From: JAFEDN01 sp963697455
GTDB taxonomy: Bacteria; Pseudomonadota; Gammaproteobacteria; Coxiellales; Coxiellaceae
Direction of reading: 5' to 3'
DNA length: 35,769 nucleotides
Assembly (NCBI GenBank): GCA_963697455.1
Contig: CAVOOI010000010.1
Span: forward strand, 1 to 35,769
Shown: piece by piece, positions 17,065 through 25,507 of the stretch
Layout: the number at the start of each line of letters is the position of its first letter
How positions within the stretch are numbered: the first letter of the stretch is position 1
The notes under the pieces: generated by a model
What the model was told of the DNA's origin: nothing
The model's database searches: none
Seen by the model: the letters and a program-made list of their open reading frames with translations, nothing else
Made by a program: the position numbers and the translations under genes

Positions 17065-17529
17065 TTGGCCAATGCTAGATTAACGTCAGCCATTATTTTA
17101 ATTTGGCAAACCAAGCACTGGGGCGCCATAGAGATTCAAGTGGGTAAAACTACTAAAAATATTTATCCATTATGGTCAGCCAATCCCAGAATCCATGCTA
17201 GTTGTCAATTTTACTTCGTGTTTTTTCCGATTGAACAACTCAAACAAGACCATGATGACGGGATGATTGAGGAGTGCAAAGTGGTTTTGGCAGTGGGCAA
17301 AGTAGCCTCGCCTAAGGGCCATGCCGGAGTTGTCTGGGAATCTCATGATAGCCTTAAAATAAAAATGCTTTCCAGCGGCCAAGGCTCTCAAGCGAGCGGC
17401 AAACCTGCTGAATGGCGGCATTCGCTATTTTGCTTAAAGCATTCACAAGATTTAACTGAACCAGCGCCGCGAGTGGAAGATCATCAATATCAACTGTTTG
17501 TTCCTGAACAACTGAGAAAAACCCATTAA
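17065..17529 (+). CDS. hypothetical protein, probable continuation of the preceding gene
   Basis: 154 aa if started at the TTG at 17065, but no ribosome binding site or ATG supports a separate start. The same frame is open upstream to at least 16993 (KHIKRVKSSELEEEGKTNRS), overlapping the end of the two-TM gene. The content (HWGAIEIQVGKTTKNIYPLW, FYFVFFPIEQLKQDHDDG) matches no family I know. The most economical reading is that it is the C-terminal third of the preceding protein, in the -1 frame after the A7 tract. The joined sequence would have a basic patch RKKKHIKRVK at the junction. Confidence 0.4.
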   Translation: MANARLTSAIILIWQTKHWGAIEIQVGKTTKNIYPLWSANPRIHASCQFYFVFFPIEQLKQDHDDGMIEECKVVLAVGKVASPKGHAGVVWESHDSLKIKMLSSGQGSQASGKPAEWRHSLFCLKHSQDLTEPAPRVEDHQYQLFVPEQLRKTH

Positions 17530-17558
17530 CGCGGAAACATTAGTGGCTGACACTTATG

Positions 17559-17746
17559 GCAAAACCCGTAAAGAAGGATAAATTAGAAATGACCATCAGA
17601 AATACCACAACTCTCAATATCAGCAACTTCTTCGGCAGTTAAACTAAAGTCAAAGATTTGCAAATCCTGTTGCATGTGCATTTTATCAGTGGTTCCGGTA
17701 AGAGGCGTCATCCCGACCAGGGTAGCAAACCGAAAAATAACTTGCG
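17559..17746 (-). pseudogene. C-terminal fragment of aldo/keto reductase (duplicate of 27241-27428)
   Basis: This segment is nearly identical to the last 55 codons and downstream flank of the intact reductase at 27265-28104. At 17746 it jumps directly into sequence matching 28326 onward, upstream of the transpeptidase, so about 900 bp (most of the reductase, the divergent promoter and the transpeptidase signal peptide) have been deleted in this copy. Only a few substitutions separate the copies, so the duplication is recent. Confidence 0.9.
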
Positions 17747-17779
17747 AAAGAATTTTGCAATTATCCTGATTTTTCCTGC

Positions 17780-18373
17780 ATGAAAGTGGAAAAAGGGCAA
17801 ACTTGGGAAAACCTGTGGCCGGATGTTCATGACAAAATTTTAATAATGCGTTTTAATAGAACTAATTTGCCACTATCCACTCGCCATTGGATAGTAGTTC
17901 CTAAGAATTTACATAACCTAACCTTATGGGATTTATCACCTTTCCCTTTGCAAATCCGACCTCCAGAACATAGATTTTTAATCGTAGACCTCGAGCAGTT
18001 AGCATTCGGCGCATATGATAATACTGGAAAATTAATTTATTGGGGACCAATTTCAGGCGGAAAAAATTTTTGTAATGACATTCAACAGCCCTGTAACACC
18101 CCGCTAGGATCTTTCCGCATTCAGCGTAAACAGGGGGCAGACTGTATTTCTTCGCAATTCCCTATAGCTACTAAAGGAGGCGCGCCTATGCCCTATTGTA
18201 TGCATTTCTACAGAGGGTATGCCATTCATGGCTCCTCGGAACTTCCAGGAAAAAACGCTAGTCATGGCTGCATTCGGCTTTATAGTTTAGATGCAGAATG
18301 GCTAAACAAAAATTTTGTAAAAATAGGGACTGAAATAAAAATTATTACTTCAAATGAACCTCAAGATGGCTGA
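17780..18373 (+). pseudogene. L,D-transpeptidase (YkuD) copy lacking its signal peptide
   Basis: 197 codons that are almost identical to residues 34-230 of the intact transpeptidase at 28261-28953. The YkuD catalytic block AIHGSSELPGKNASHGCIRL is retained with its cysteine. The first 33 residues, including the export signal, the promoter and the ribosome binding site, were lost in the deletion that joined it to a reductase fragment. Without export it could not reach peptidoglycan, so I treat it as a decaying duplicate even though the frame is open. It is followed within 25 bp by hairpin repeat copy 3, which coincides with the end of the duplicated block. Confidence 0.85.
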
Positions 18374-18394
18374 TAGAGCATTAGCGTGCAGTTC

Positions 18395-18461
18395 AGAGGG
18401 TCAAATCTTGAGTCGTGAACTGATTGTAACTATCTATTCACGATTCAGGATTTGACCCTCT
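18395..18461. repeat. hairpin repeat, copy 3
   Basis: Arms 18395-18419 and 18437-18461 surround the identical 17-nt loop CTGATTGTAACTATCTA. The variable stem position has T facing G and a second position has G facing T, both wobble pairs in RNA, so pairing is preserved. It begins just where the transpeptidase duplication ends and is followed by a truncated coding remnant. Confidence 0.8.
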
Positions 18462-18464
18462 TTT

Positions 18465-18581
18465 GTTGAACAAACCTACCGAAGCGGAAAACATTTTATT
18501 GAAGCTGAACAAGAAATGAGGAAAATTAAGGCTAGCCAGATTAATCCTCGGGATCTTGAACTGATCGAAAATATGAAGTGA
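18465..18581 (+). pseudogene. C-terminal coding remnant after hairpin repeat
   Basis: Immediately after the repeat an open frame reads VEQTYRSGKHFIEAEQEMRK ... DLELIENMK and stops at TGA 18579-18581. It is 38 codons of plausible helical protein with no start codon of its own. It looks like the tail of a gene whose front was lost at the repeat. The family is not recognised. Confidence 0.4.
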
Positions 18582-18671
18582 TCTATTGAGAAAAATGATA
18601 ATATTTTATCTTAACAAGACTCTTAGCCAAAAATAATAGCTGTTGCGACGCCAGGAATATTTTCGGTCCAT

Positions 18672-19286
18672 CTAATGACATAATACTCTCCGCAGTGAGG
18701 AGAAAATTACGGCATGGGACACGGGTTCAATTCTTTTTTTAAGTACCAAAATTTTAGGGGTATTTTTTGGGGTATCATGCAAAATATCATGAGGTGACTC
18801 AAAATTGACAATGGCTTGATTTAAAACATTACTCAATTGCTGTTTTATCATTACGACTTGTATTGAGGTGAGATTGTCAATCTCATATCTCTGAAATTCC
18901 TCCTCTCGATTAGTACGCCATGTTATATGAGGTAGAGGTATGAGAGTATTTAAATATTCACAAACTATGTCATAAGATTCTTCAGATTTTTGTTCTGAGA
19001 TAACAGGATTTTTGCTTTCAACTAAATTTTTTGCATCCTCTTTTGAATCGTTATCAATCATTTTTACCAGTTCATTAACATTACCATGAGTCAATGTTAA
19101 ACCTATTGATGTCTGCTGAGGACTGAGGCGTTGACGTTTTATATCAAAATCCGCTGTACCAAAATCAGTTTCATCTATTTTTTTGCGTTTTTTGGATGTG
19201 GGCTTATTATTAGTAATTTCAGGATTCAGAGTTAATGATTTTTCTTCATCATTTTCTTTAGAAAATTTAATTTGGTTTGTTTTCAT
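18672..19286 (-). CDS. hypothetical protein with nuclear-localisation-like cluster; tail formed by att-like repeat
   Basis: 204 aa from the ATG at 19286, which has GGGAG six bases upstream; two earlier starts are worse placed. Residues about 28-55 contain SKKRKKIDETDFG and FDIKRQRL, a textbook-like bipartite basic signal. A short stretch GNVNELVKMIDNDSKEDAKN looks like the start of an ankyrin-type unit, but no full repeat follows. Residues about 166-188 (DILHDTPKNTPKILVLKKRI) are encoded by the integration-end-like repeat copy B, so the natural C-terminus has been replaced. It is probably a truncated relative of the ankyrin effectors nearby. Function unknown. Confidence 0.5.
   Translation of the reverse strand: MKTNQIKFSKENDEEKSLTLNPEITNNKPTSKKRKKIDETDFGTADFDIKRQRLSPQQTSIGLTLTHGNVNELVKMIDNDSKEDAKNLVESKNPVISEQKSEESYDIVCEYLNTLIPLPHITWRTNREEEFQRYEIDNLTSIQVVMIKQQLSNVLNQAIVNFESPHDILHDTPKNTPKILVLKKRIEPVSHAVIFSSLRRVLCH
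18722..18789 (-). repeat. integration-end-like repeat, copy B
   Basis: It contains CGGGTTCAATTC (18722-18733), then ACCAAAATTTTAGGGGTA and TTTTTTGGGGTATC, then GCAAAATATCA, matching copy A (7645-7710) almost base for base. Homology stops at about 18789. It lies inside the 3' end of the 204-aa gene and supplies its C-terminal codons. The trailing CCCGCCGCC block of copies A and C is absent. Confidence 0.55.
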
Positions 19287-19519
19287 TTTCATCTCCCACA
19301 AAAGGATTCAAAATTAAAATTTAGCGGAGAAAAGGTGTTTACGATAAGCGGTGATCAATGATACTAAACCAGTGCGGCGAGAGTATCAAGAGTTTGAAGG
19401 AATTGATAGCGTGTCATGGAATCAACTGACGACCGTCGGCTAATGGGTTAACCTCTCATTCCTGGACCACAAATTTTCTCAATAGATTTCTTTCTTTAAA
19501 ATATCAGGTAGTCCTACCG

Positions 19520-20622
19520 TCAAGGACTCATCGCAGAAGTTTTTTCCGTAATATCAGTCAACGTAGATGCAGATTTGGTGACCGGCATCGGGCCGGCAGC
19601 TTGTCGTAAAACTTTAATAGCTGCTTCCGCTGGAGCGACCTTCAAGGTAGTACCCAGGTTGCTAACAATATCAGAAGGTAAATATTTTATAAAATGATTT
19701 AATCCTGTTCCCCATACATAACAAGGGCTAGACTCTCTGCCTTTCATTATGGCTCTGTATGCAAGTGTAAATTCTTTTGCGGCTCTTTTTAATAAACTTT
19801 CAGTAAAGGGTTCCTCCTTGCCTGAGGTCTGTTGAAGAAAAAACTCTGCCACTCTTTTATAAGACTCAGGATCTGCCCGGACAAATTCTGAACCGGGACC
19901 TGCATTGACTTTATTCAACATTATAGCTCTATCCGATTGGAAAAAATATTGATATAGGTTGTCAAAAGCCTGCTTTAACACTGGTTCAGCCACTTTTCGT
20001 CCATCAATGTATTTAAATAACTCTTGAATTACGCTCAACCCTATTCGCGCAAGACCCCAAGAATCACTCTGAGGAAATCCTCCACCATCGACTCTGTCGC
20101 CCGGAGGAAAAGGAAAACTATAACTTTCCTTAGACTCCGCTATTCGTTTCTGGGAAAAATACATTGCTATTGAGCCAGTTCCAGCAATAAAGACCGCTCC
20201 ATCTTTACCATCTAGAGCAGCCTGCCAAGTTAAATATACATCGGTATCTAATCGCACTTTTTCAAAATAACTATAATAGTTTTCTCTTCCGTACCTAATA
20301 AATTCTTCACGCTTAGCGTCGGCAGTTATCCCAGGAGCTCCAATAAACAGATAGAATCCAATCTGTGGATCTCCTAAGATAATTTCCGCAGTCTTTAACA
20401 CAGTATTAATCGCCTCCATAATATTTTCCCAAGCAATTTGAGCAGGCGTTGCAGATATACTAGCTCCTTTCTTTAAAAGGTACGCACTTTTTTCTCGGCT
20501 TTTTCATCTTCTATTACTACAGAAACACTAGAAGCGCCTGCTTCTATCCCGATAAAAACTCTTTTTTCAATAGGTTTAGGTTTAAAAAAATTTTGCGGAG
20601 TTGCAATTTGGGGTCCTTTCAT
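19520..20622 (-). pseudogene. BadF/BcrA-type N-acetylglucosamine/muramic-acid kinase, one-base frameshift
   Basis: The true start is the ATG at 20622 (ribosome binding site AAAGGAG). The N-terminus has the phosphate-1 motif FIGIEAGASSVSVVIED. After the A6 run near 20486-20491 the frame shifts: adding one A restores EKKSAYLLKKGASISATPAQ, which joins the long frame beginning at MEAINTVL (20419). That part carries AGTGSIAMY (phosphate-2) and GGGFPQSDSWGLARIG (adenosine region). The family includes GlcNAc kinase and MurK, which phosphorylate amino sugars from cell-wall turnover. It is about 366 codons when joined, close to family length. It lies 14 bp downstream of the MurQ/GKRP-like gene in one operon. 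The shift may be sequencing error, mutation or A-tract slippage; otherwise the gene looks well preserved. Confidence 0.75.
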
Positions 20623-20636
20623 AAATTTCTCCTTTA

Positions 20637-22469
20637 TTAAAAACTGAAGGAAGCTCCTTTTGATTTCTCATTCGATGGTTGGGCATCAATACCTTTTTTC
20701 TCCTTATCATTGGTTAATATGCTTGAAATAGTAGTCCGGTTTAATAGTTGTGTTAGCGTTAGTGGATGGTAAAAAGAGTAATAATTCACTCTAAATTGAT
20801 ATCGATTGAAAAGTTCCTGTTGGGCCATCATGACTACCGAGGTATTGGTTTGCAAGTTTTTCATTTGCTCATAAATAACGGAAGCTACTTCGTGGACAGT
20901 AATAGCTCGAAGTAATGATGGCGGCAAGTGGTATTTTTCAGGATTTTTAATCATTTCAGATAAACCAAAAATTGTTAAGGCAATACAGCGATCAATCAAT
21001 TTTAAATTAGTGGGTCTAACCGATGTCATAATATTGCCATGATATTTTTTTAATAAGCCCATCACTAAAGTAGACTCTAGATTAAGTATAATTTTTAAAA
21101 ATACTTCTTGCGCAAATTTTTGTAGCATTTTAGGTAAATGAACAAAATGGATTAAGTCAATCACATATTGACGGTCAGTTTTTAGAATTAATTTATTTTT
21201 TTCGATATTAATATAAAAATTATGTTCTTGAGTATTAATATATTGGCGTCTTTTGCTCTGAATTTGACTGCTGAGATCAAAACCTAATAACTCATTGAGA
21301 CCGACTCCTGGTGAAGGCCATTCTTTGCTATCAGACAAGGGTCTTGGTTCTCTAGTAGTTAGTAATAGTAAAGCATGTGCTGAATCTTTCGCGTCGTCGA
21401 TAATAATACGGGAAGTGGAGTGGGATTTCTTTTTCTCTTCTGCGGATTGAAGATCGTTTTCATAAGGATCAATATTAAAAGTAGGGTGAAGCTCAACTTC
21501 GTTGGTTAATAAGGTGAACGGACTGGTTTTAGTATGATAATAAATCTGCTCATTTTCTTTATAAATTTTAGCTGCTAGGTTAACCCACTCAGTAATCATT
21601 AGTGAAGGGACTGCTTCAAGTTGCTTCGCAATCGCTTCACTGCAAGATTTAATAGAAATTCTTTGACCTGTGACTGCAGCAAAACAACTGAGGATTAAAG
21701 TCATGATTTGCGAATTAGCCGCTGGTCCTCTCGTGCTTCCAGTGAGAATCATTCTTCCTGCAGGAATGGAAGTTAATTCTACTTTTTTGAGTATTGCAGG
21801 GGTTAGAATGGAATGATTTAGAAATTTCTCAGTCATTTCATCTGCAGTAATGCAAGCAAGTAAAATAGCAGAATCACTTTTTTCATCTTTTACTACTTCC
21901 GCTATTGCGGCATGGACGAATCTAGCGCTGCCGCTGGCGGTAACACCAATTATTCGATCTAATGCCGGATTTATTTTGTGGTCGCGTAGCTCAGCCACAG
22001 CAGCTTTATCACTATCTTCAAACCCTTCGCGGGATTTAATCAAAGCAACATCACCACCAGCGATTATGGCTACTACGCGATTTTTTAAATGAGGAAATGC
22101 TTCGCCAAATAAAAGCTCTACCAGCGCCGCAGCTCTTGCTGCAGCGCCACAGCCAACAATAAAGAGTCGTCCATTTTTTTTGAAAGTTTCAGAAATTTTT
22201 TTTTGTAGTTGGTCGACGATGGGATCTAGTTGAGCGATTTGTTCACGCAGTGAGATACAATCTACTTTTTTCAATAGATCGACTGCGGCGGTAACATCTT
22301 TTTCAACCAATTGCGACAGATTTGTGGTGAGCGGATGGGGAAGCTCAGTGGATATTAAAGTATTTAGTATATTTTCCAAAGGCCGCGCAAGGCTTATTCT
22401 ATCTTTATGTTCTTTTATTAATTTGCGGTAGTCATTGATTTTGTGGTCAACCGGATATGTTTCACGCAT
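20637..22469 (-). CDS. double-SIS MurQ/GKRP-like sugar-phosphate-binding protein
   Basis: 610 aa with an AGGAGAAAG ribosome binding site. The first SIS domain starts near residue 100 (GRLFIVGCGAAARAAALVELL), followed by AGGDVALIKSREGFEDSDKA (137-156), the counterpart of the EGAED loop of MurNAc-6-phosphate etherase MurQ. IIGVTASGSARFV at 173-185 and ILTGSTRGPAANSQIMTLIL near 240-260 follow the MurQ order. A second SIS-like half follows, so the size matches vertebrate-type glucokinase regulatory protein (about 600 aa) rather than MurQ (about 300). The MurQ GTSGRLGVLDASE segment is degraded, and one catalytic glutamate seems absent, which favours a regulatory or binding role. Pairing with an amino-sugar kinase downstream supports a kinase/regulator unit or a cell-wall sugar salvage pair. 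The C-terminus is low-complexity. Confidence 0.7.
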   Translation of the reverse strand: MRETYPVDHKINDYRKLIKEHKDRISLARPLENILNTLISTELPHPLTTNLSQLVEKDVTAAVDLLKKVDCISLREQIAQLDPIVDQLQKKISETFKKNGRLFIVGCGAAARAAALVELLFGEAFPHLKNRVVAIIAGGDVALIKSREGFEDSDKAAVAELRDHKINPALDRIIGVTASGSARFVHAAIAEVVKDEKSDSAILLACITADEMTEKFLNHSILTPAILKKVELTSIPAGRMILTGSTRGPAANSQIMTLILSCFAAVTGQRISIKSCSEAIAKQLEAVPSLMITEWVNLAAKIYKENEQIYYHTKTSPFTLLTNEVELHPTFNIDPYENDLQSAEEKKKSHSTSRIIIDDAKDSAHALLLLTTREPRPLSDSKEWPSPGVGLNELLGFDLSSQIQSKRRQYINTQEHNFYINIEKNKLILKTDRQYVIDLIHFVHLPKMLQKFAQEVFLKIILNLESTLVMGLLKKYHGNIMTSVRPTNLKLIDRCIALTIFGLSEMIKNPEKYHLPPSLLRAITVHEVASVIYEQMKNLQTNTSVVMMAQQELFNRYQFRVNYYSFYHPLTLTQLLNRTTISSILTNDKEKKGIDAQPSNEKSKGASFSF

Positions 22470-22541
22470 AACTTTCTCCTCGACAAATCTATACTGAACG
22501 TTTTCAAATGTGACTATTACAATCGCCGGTGCTAGTCACTT

Positions 22542-22712
22542 CTAAAGTATAAAACTCATTGCTATCGGGACATTACCAAAATCGAAATAACTAAATTGAC
22601 TATTTGAGGAAGCAATATAATTCATTTTAATTTGAGGGTTATCAGACGGAATTACTGCAGAACTTGAAGAACGTGCTAAATTTAAAAAATTAAAGATAAA
22701 TAACGATTTCAT
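22542..22712 (-). CDS. small 56-aa ORF leading the kinase operon
   Basis: The ATG at 22712 has a strong AAGGAGAAGAT ribosome binding site. The product begins MKSLFIFNFLNLARSSSSAV and ends YFDFGNVPIAMSFIL, stopping at TAG 22542-22544, 72 bp before the MurQ/GKRP-like gene on the same strand. No family is recognised. The hydrophobic start is too short and lacks a clean cleavage site, so export is uncertain. It could be a leader ORF or the short relic of a larger gene; the good start signals argue for translation. Confidence 0.45.
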   Translation of the reverse strand: MKSLFIFNFLNLARSSSSAVIPSDNPQIKMNYIASSNSQFSYFDFGNVPIAMSFIL

Positions 22713-22887
22713 ATCTTCTCCTTTTTTGTTGCTCCTTCACAATTTGATGTTATCAGATTTTTATATTCTTTGTCAACTAAAATAAATAATAATAATTCCT
22801 CTTAATAACGTCTATCCCAACCGCCATTGAAACAAATTTTCAAGGCTGACACTTATGGCTCGCAAAGCCATTAGGATTTCCAGCAGT

Positions 22888-25359
22888 TTATTTTATTTTA
22901 AAAACTGAAGCCTCCACAGAAAGATTTTTCGATAATTCATCAGTAGCTTTCTCAGGTAATTGACGCAGCCAAAATGAAGGGAACGAAACTACGCTTGCTT
23001 TCTCATCTATGCGCACAATATCTTTGCCCCGCGCACTTCCCAACATAGCTCTTAACGAATAAAGATAGTCTTTTTCTTTAGCAGAAGAAATAGTCAACGT
23101 CAGGGCATTAGTTTTTCCATCAGCAACCTGTTTTTGCCATGTTTGTAAAGAAGAAAACTCGCCCAATTCTGGCAATATCGATTTTTTTGCAAAATTATCA
23201 TATATTTTTTTAGCTACTGCTACGTAACTAGAAAAAGACTTCTTTGATAAATTATAAAAATGTCTCGGAGCGTAAATCTGCGCTTCGCCGCCATAAGCGC
23301 TAATATATTGAATTAATGCTTCGGGAATTGCATTTGGATAAAAACAAAGCCCAAGAAAACCATCAGCGATGATGGCCTGCTTAGGCAAACGAGCAAAAAA
23401 TTCTTGAATAGAAAGGTTCGTTTCCATTAAAGAGGCAGGAAGTTGAGGTACATTAGTGACCACTAAAGAATGGAAGTTTTCCATACCCAATTGCGCCTGG
23501 GTAAATCGAATGGAGACATGAATACAATTCGAATATCCAGCGTAAATCATCTCCATAATAGTTTGAGCTGTACACTCGCCACATTCGCCTATGCCAAATT
23601 GTGCCATTGCTAAATGCAGCACAAAACTATGATAAAAAGAACCATTTGATAAATCATTACAGTCCGCATAATTCGGTAGGGATTGTTTAATTTCTGGTGA
23701 TTTATTTAAGTACACTATAAATTTTGAAATTTCTTCTCGGTACTTATTTAATTTCATTTTAAATTGACTTAATTTCTCTGGAATAGGATGATTCCCATAA
23801 AAATAGGGATATTCCACTCTATTCACAATATCGCCAGAAGTCAACAAGGTTTTTTTAACTTTCGTGATAATCTGTTTCATTTTTGTAATGTCTTTATCTT
23901 CTGGAATTTCTGTTTTAAACAGGGCACGCTCCTTGCTCATTTTCGAATCACTACCTTTCTTCTTTTCAGAAAATTGCTGATAGGATTGCATAAACTCAAT
24001 AGCTTGAGGATAATCATCTTCTACTGCTTTCTGTATCCAAGATAATCCATTTTGCTCTGTTCCTTTGAATCGTTTTCCCAATATACCTATACCCAGCTCA
24101 AATTGCGCCTGTGACCAGTCTTTTTCAGCAGACTTTACTAAAAATTTTTCTTCAAGCGCTAAGTCAACAGTCAACCCGATCCCCTTTTTATAGACAAAAG
24201 ACTTAAGATAATAGCCAAACGCACTTTTTTGTTCGACAGATTTTTCTAACCATTTTAGTCCTTCATCAATATCTTTTTCGATGCCCAGACTAAAAAAATA
24301 AGCATAAGCAACCTTTGCCTGGCAATCGCCATCATTTAAATTGGCTCCACGTAAAAAATACTGGAAGGCCAATTTATCATTGATGTCCACGGAACGACCT
24401 GTGGCATAATATTGCCCAATCTGATAAATGGCATAGATATCATCAAATTTGGCGGCCTCATTATATAATGTAAATGCCATGAAATAATTTATTGTCGTAC
24501 CATAGCCACAAGCATGACAACGTGCTAAATAACTCATGGCCTCAACGTTGCCATGATTAGCAGCAAGAGAAAAATAATGAAAAGCTTGCGTGAAATCCAC
24601 TGGAGTAAAATTGCCTTCAAAATAAGTGAATCCTAAATTTAACTCTGCCATTGGATAAGCTGATTCCGCAGATTTTTTCATCCAAAACAATGCCTTTTCA
24701 TCATCTTTCTTGGGCTCCCCAAGAATATAAGATTTAGCCAACGTGAATTGCGCAATGGGATTAGTTTTAGCAGCCACATTTAATAAACGCAACCCTTTCT
24801 TAATATTTTTCTTTACATAACGTCCTTCAAGGAAAAAACTACCCAGTTCTGTATAAGCATCCAGATTGCCTAATTCTTTAGCTTTGTTTAATAATAAAAT
24901 TCCTTTCTCTTTATCATTAAATCCTTTGATTTCTCCGATAAGATGCATGTTGGCAATAATAATCATCGCGCCGCTATCGCCAGCTTCTATCTGAGCTTCT
25001 AATTTTTTCAAATAGGACAGATGTTTTTCTGGATCATTTGAATCAACTATGACGTTGAGCATCTCACTTAAACTCTTAGAAACATCCTGGGAATTCTTTT
25101 TTAATCGAATCTTATAGGAACCAATATCTGGACTTATTTCTGAAATCTCATCACAATAGGGCTCTAATAATTTTGGCAAAATTTTCCTCAAAACCCCACG
25201 CGAACCATCTGGAGCAATATGATTGCCTCTGCCGGTTATAATAATAAATTCGGTAATTTTGTCTTCAGTGATTCTGTCAAAATGATTTTTTAATAATTCT
25301 TTGGTTTTCGCCACAGACAGGCCATGTAAATCGATAGAGAGATATCGCTCTGGACGCAT
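22888..25359 (-). CDS. Smr-Sel1 repeat protein with putative Cys-His-Asp catalytic C-terminus, effector candidate
   Basis: 823 aa from the ATG at 25359 (AAAGGAA ribosome binding site); the longer frame from 25449 adds a spurious hydrophobic leader. Residues 7-85 are a Smr domain with DLHG (10-13) and TGRGNH (42-47). About 100-450 hold many Sel1-type 36-residue repeats (for example AKTNPIAQFTLAKSYILG, YFSLAANHGNVEAMSYLA) for protein binding. The C-terminal part has GECGECTAQT (about 588-597), NFHSLVV (about 626-632) and IIADGFLG (about 663-670), the Cys...His...Asp order of papain-like or transglutaminase-like enzymes. I know of no characterised protein with this combination. It is transcribed divergently from the SET-ankyrin gene with about 150 bp between starts. 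The effector role is inference. Confidence 0.65.
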   Translation of the reverse strand: MRPERYLSIDLHGLSVAKTKELLKNHFDRITEDKITEFIIITGRGNHIAPDGSRGVLRKILPKLLEPYCDEISEISPDIGSYKIRLKKNSQDVSKSLSEMLNVIVDSNDPEKHLSYLKKLEAQIEAGDSGAMIIIANMHLIGEIKGFNDKEKGILLLNKAKELGNLDAYTELGSFFLEGRYVKKNIKKGLRLLNVAAKTNPIAQFTLAKSYILGEPKKDDEKALFWMKKSAESAYPMAELNLGFTYFEGNFTPVDFTQAFHYFSLAANHGNVEAMSYLARCHACGYGTTINYFMAFTLYNEAAKFDDIYAIYQIGQYYATGRSVDINDKLAFQYFLRGANLNDGDCQAKVAYAYFFSLGIEKDIDEGLKWLEKSVEQKSAFGYYLKSFVYKKGIGLTVDLALEEKFLVKSAEKDWSQAQFELGIGILGKRFKGTEQNGLSWIQKAVEDDYPQAIEFMQSYQQFSEKKKGSDSKMSKERALFKTEIPEDKDITKMKQIITKVKKTLLTSGDIVNRVEYPYFYGNHPIPEKLSQFKMKLNKYREEISKFIVYLNKSPEIKQSLPNYADCNDLSNGSFYHSFVLHLAMAQFGIGECGECTAQTIMEMIYAGYSNCIHVSIRFTQAQLGMENFHSLVVTNVPQLPASLMETNLSIQEFFARLPKQAIIADGFLGLCFYPNAIPEALIQYISAYGGEAQIYAPRHFYNLSKKSFSSYVAVAKKIYDNFAKKSILPELGEFSSLQTWQKQVADGKTNALTLTISSAKEKDYLYSLRAMLGSARGKDIVRIDEKASVVSFPSFWLRQLPEKATDELSKNLSVEASVFKIK

Positions 25360-25507
25360 AAAAATTCCTTTTATCAAATTTAAAAATTTTAACATAAAAT
25401 TTAGTAAAAAGAACCCAACCATTAGCAGGGCCATCAGTATTGGTTGCACCCCAGTCAGTTTTCAACGATACTCTTCCGATTGGAATATCTTAAAAAGGAG
25501 CATAGTT

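Noticed and set aside
9752..18461. Repeated hairpins considered as a CRISPR array
   Set aside because: The copies are kilobases apart with genes between them, there are no regular spacers and no cas genes.
22846..22862. GGCTGACACTTATGGC shared with 17545-17560
   Set aside because: A 16-bp match without surrounding similarity; it may be a repeat scrap but is too short to interpret.
25301..25507. Upstream extension of the SET-ankyrin frame
   Set aside because: It overlaps the divergent Smr-Sel1 gene's start; the ATG at 25508 has a strong ribosome binding site.
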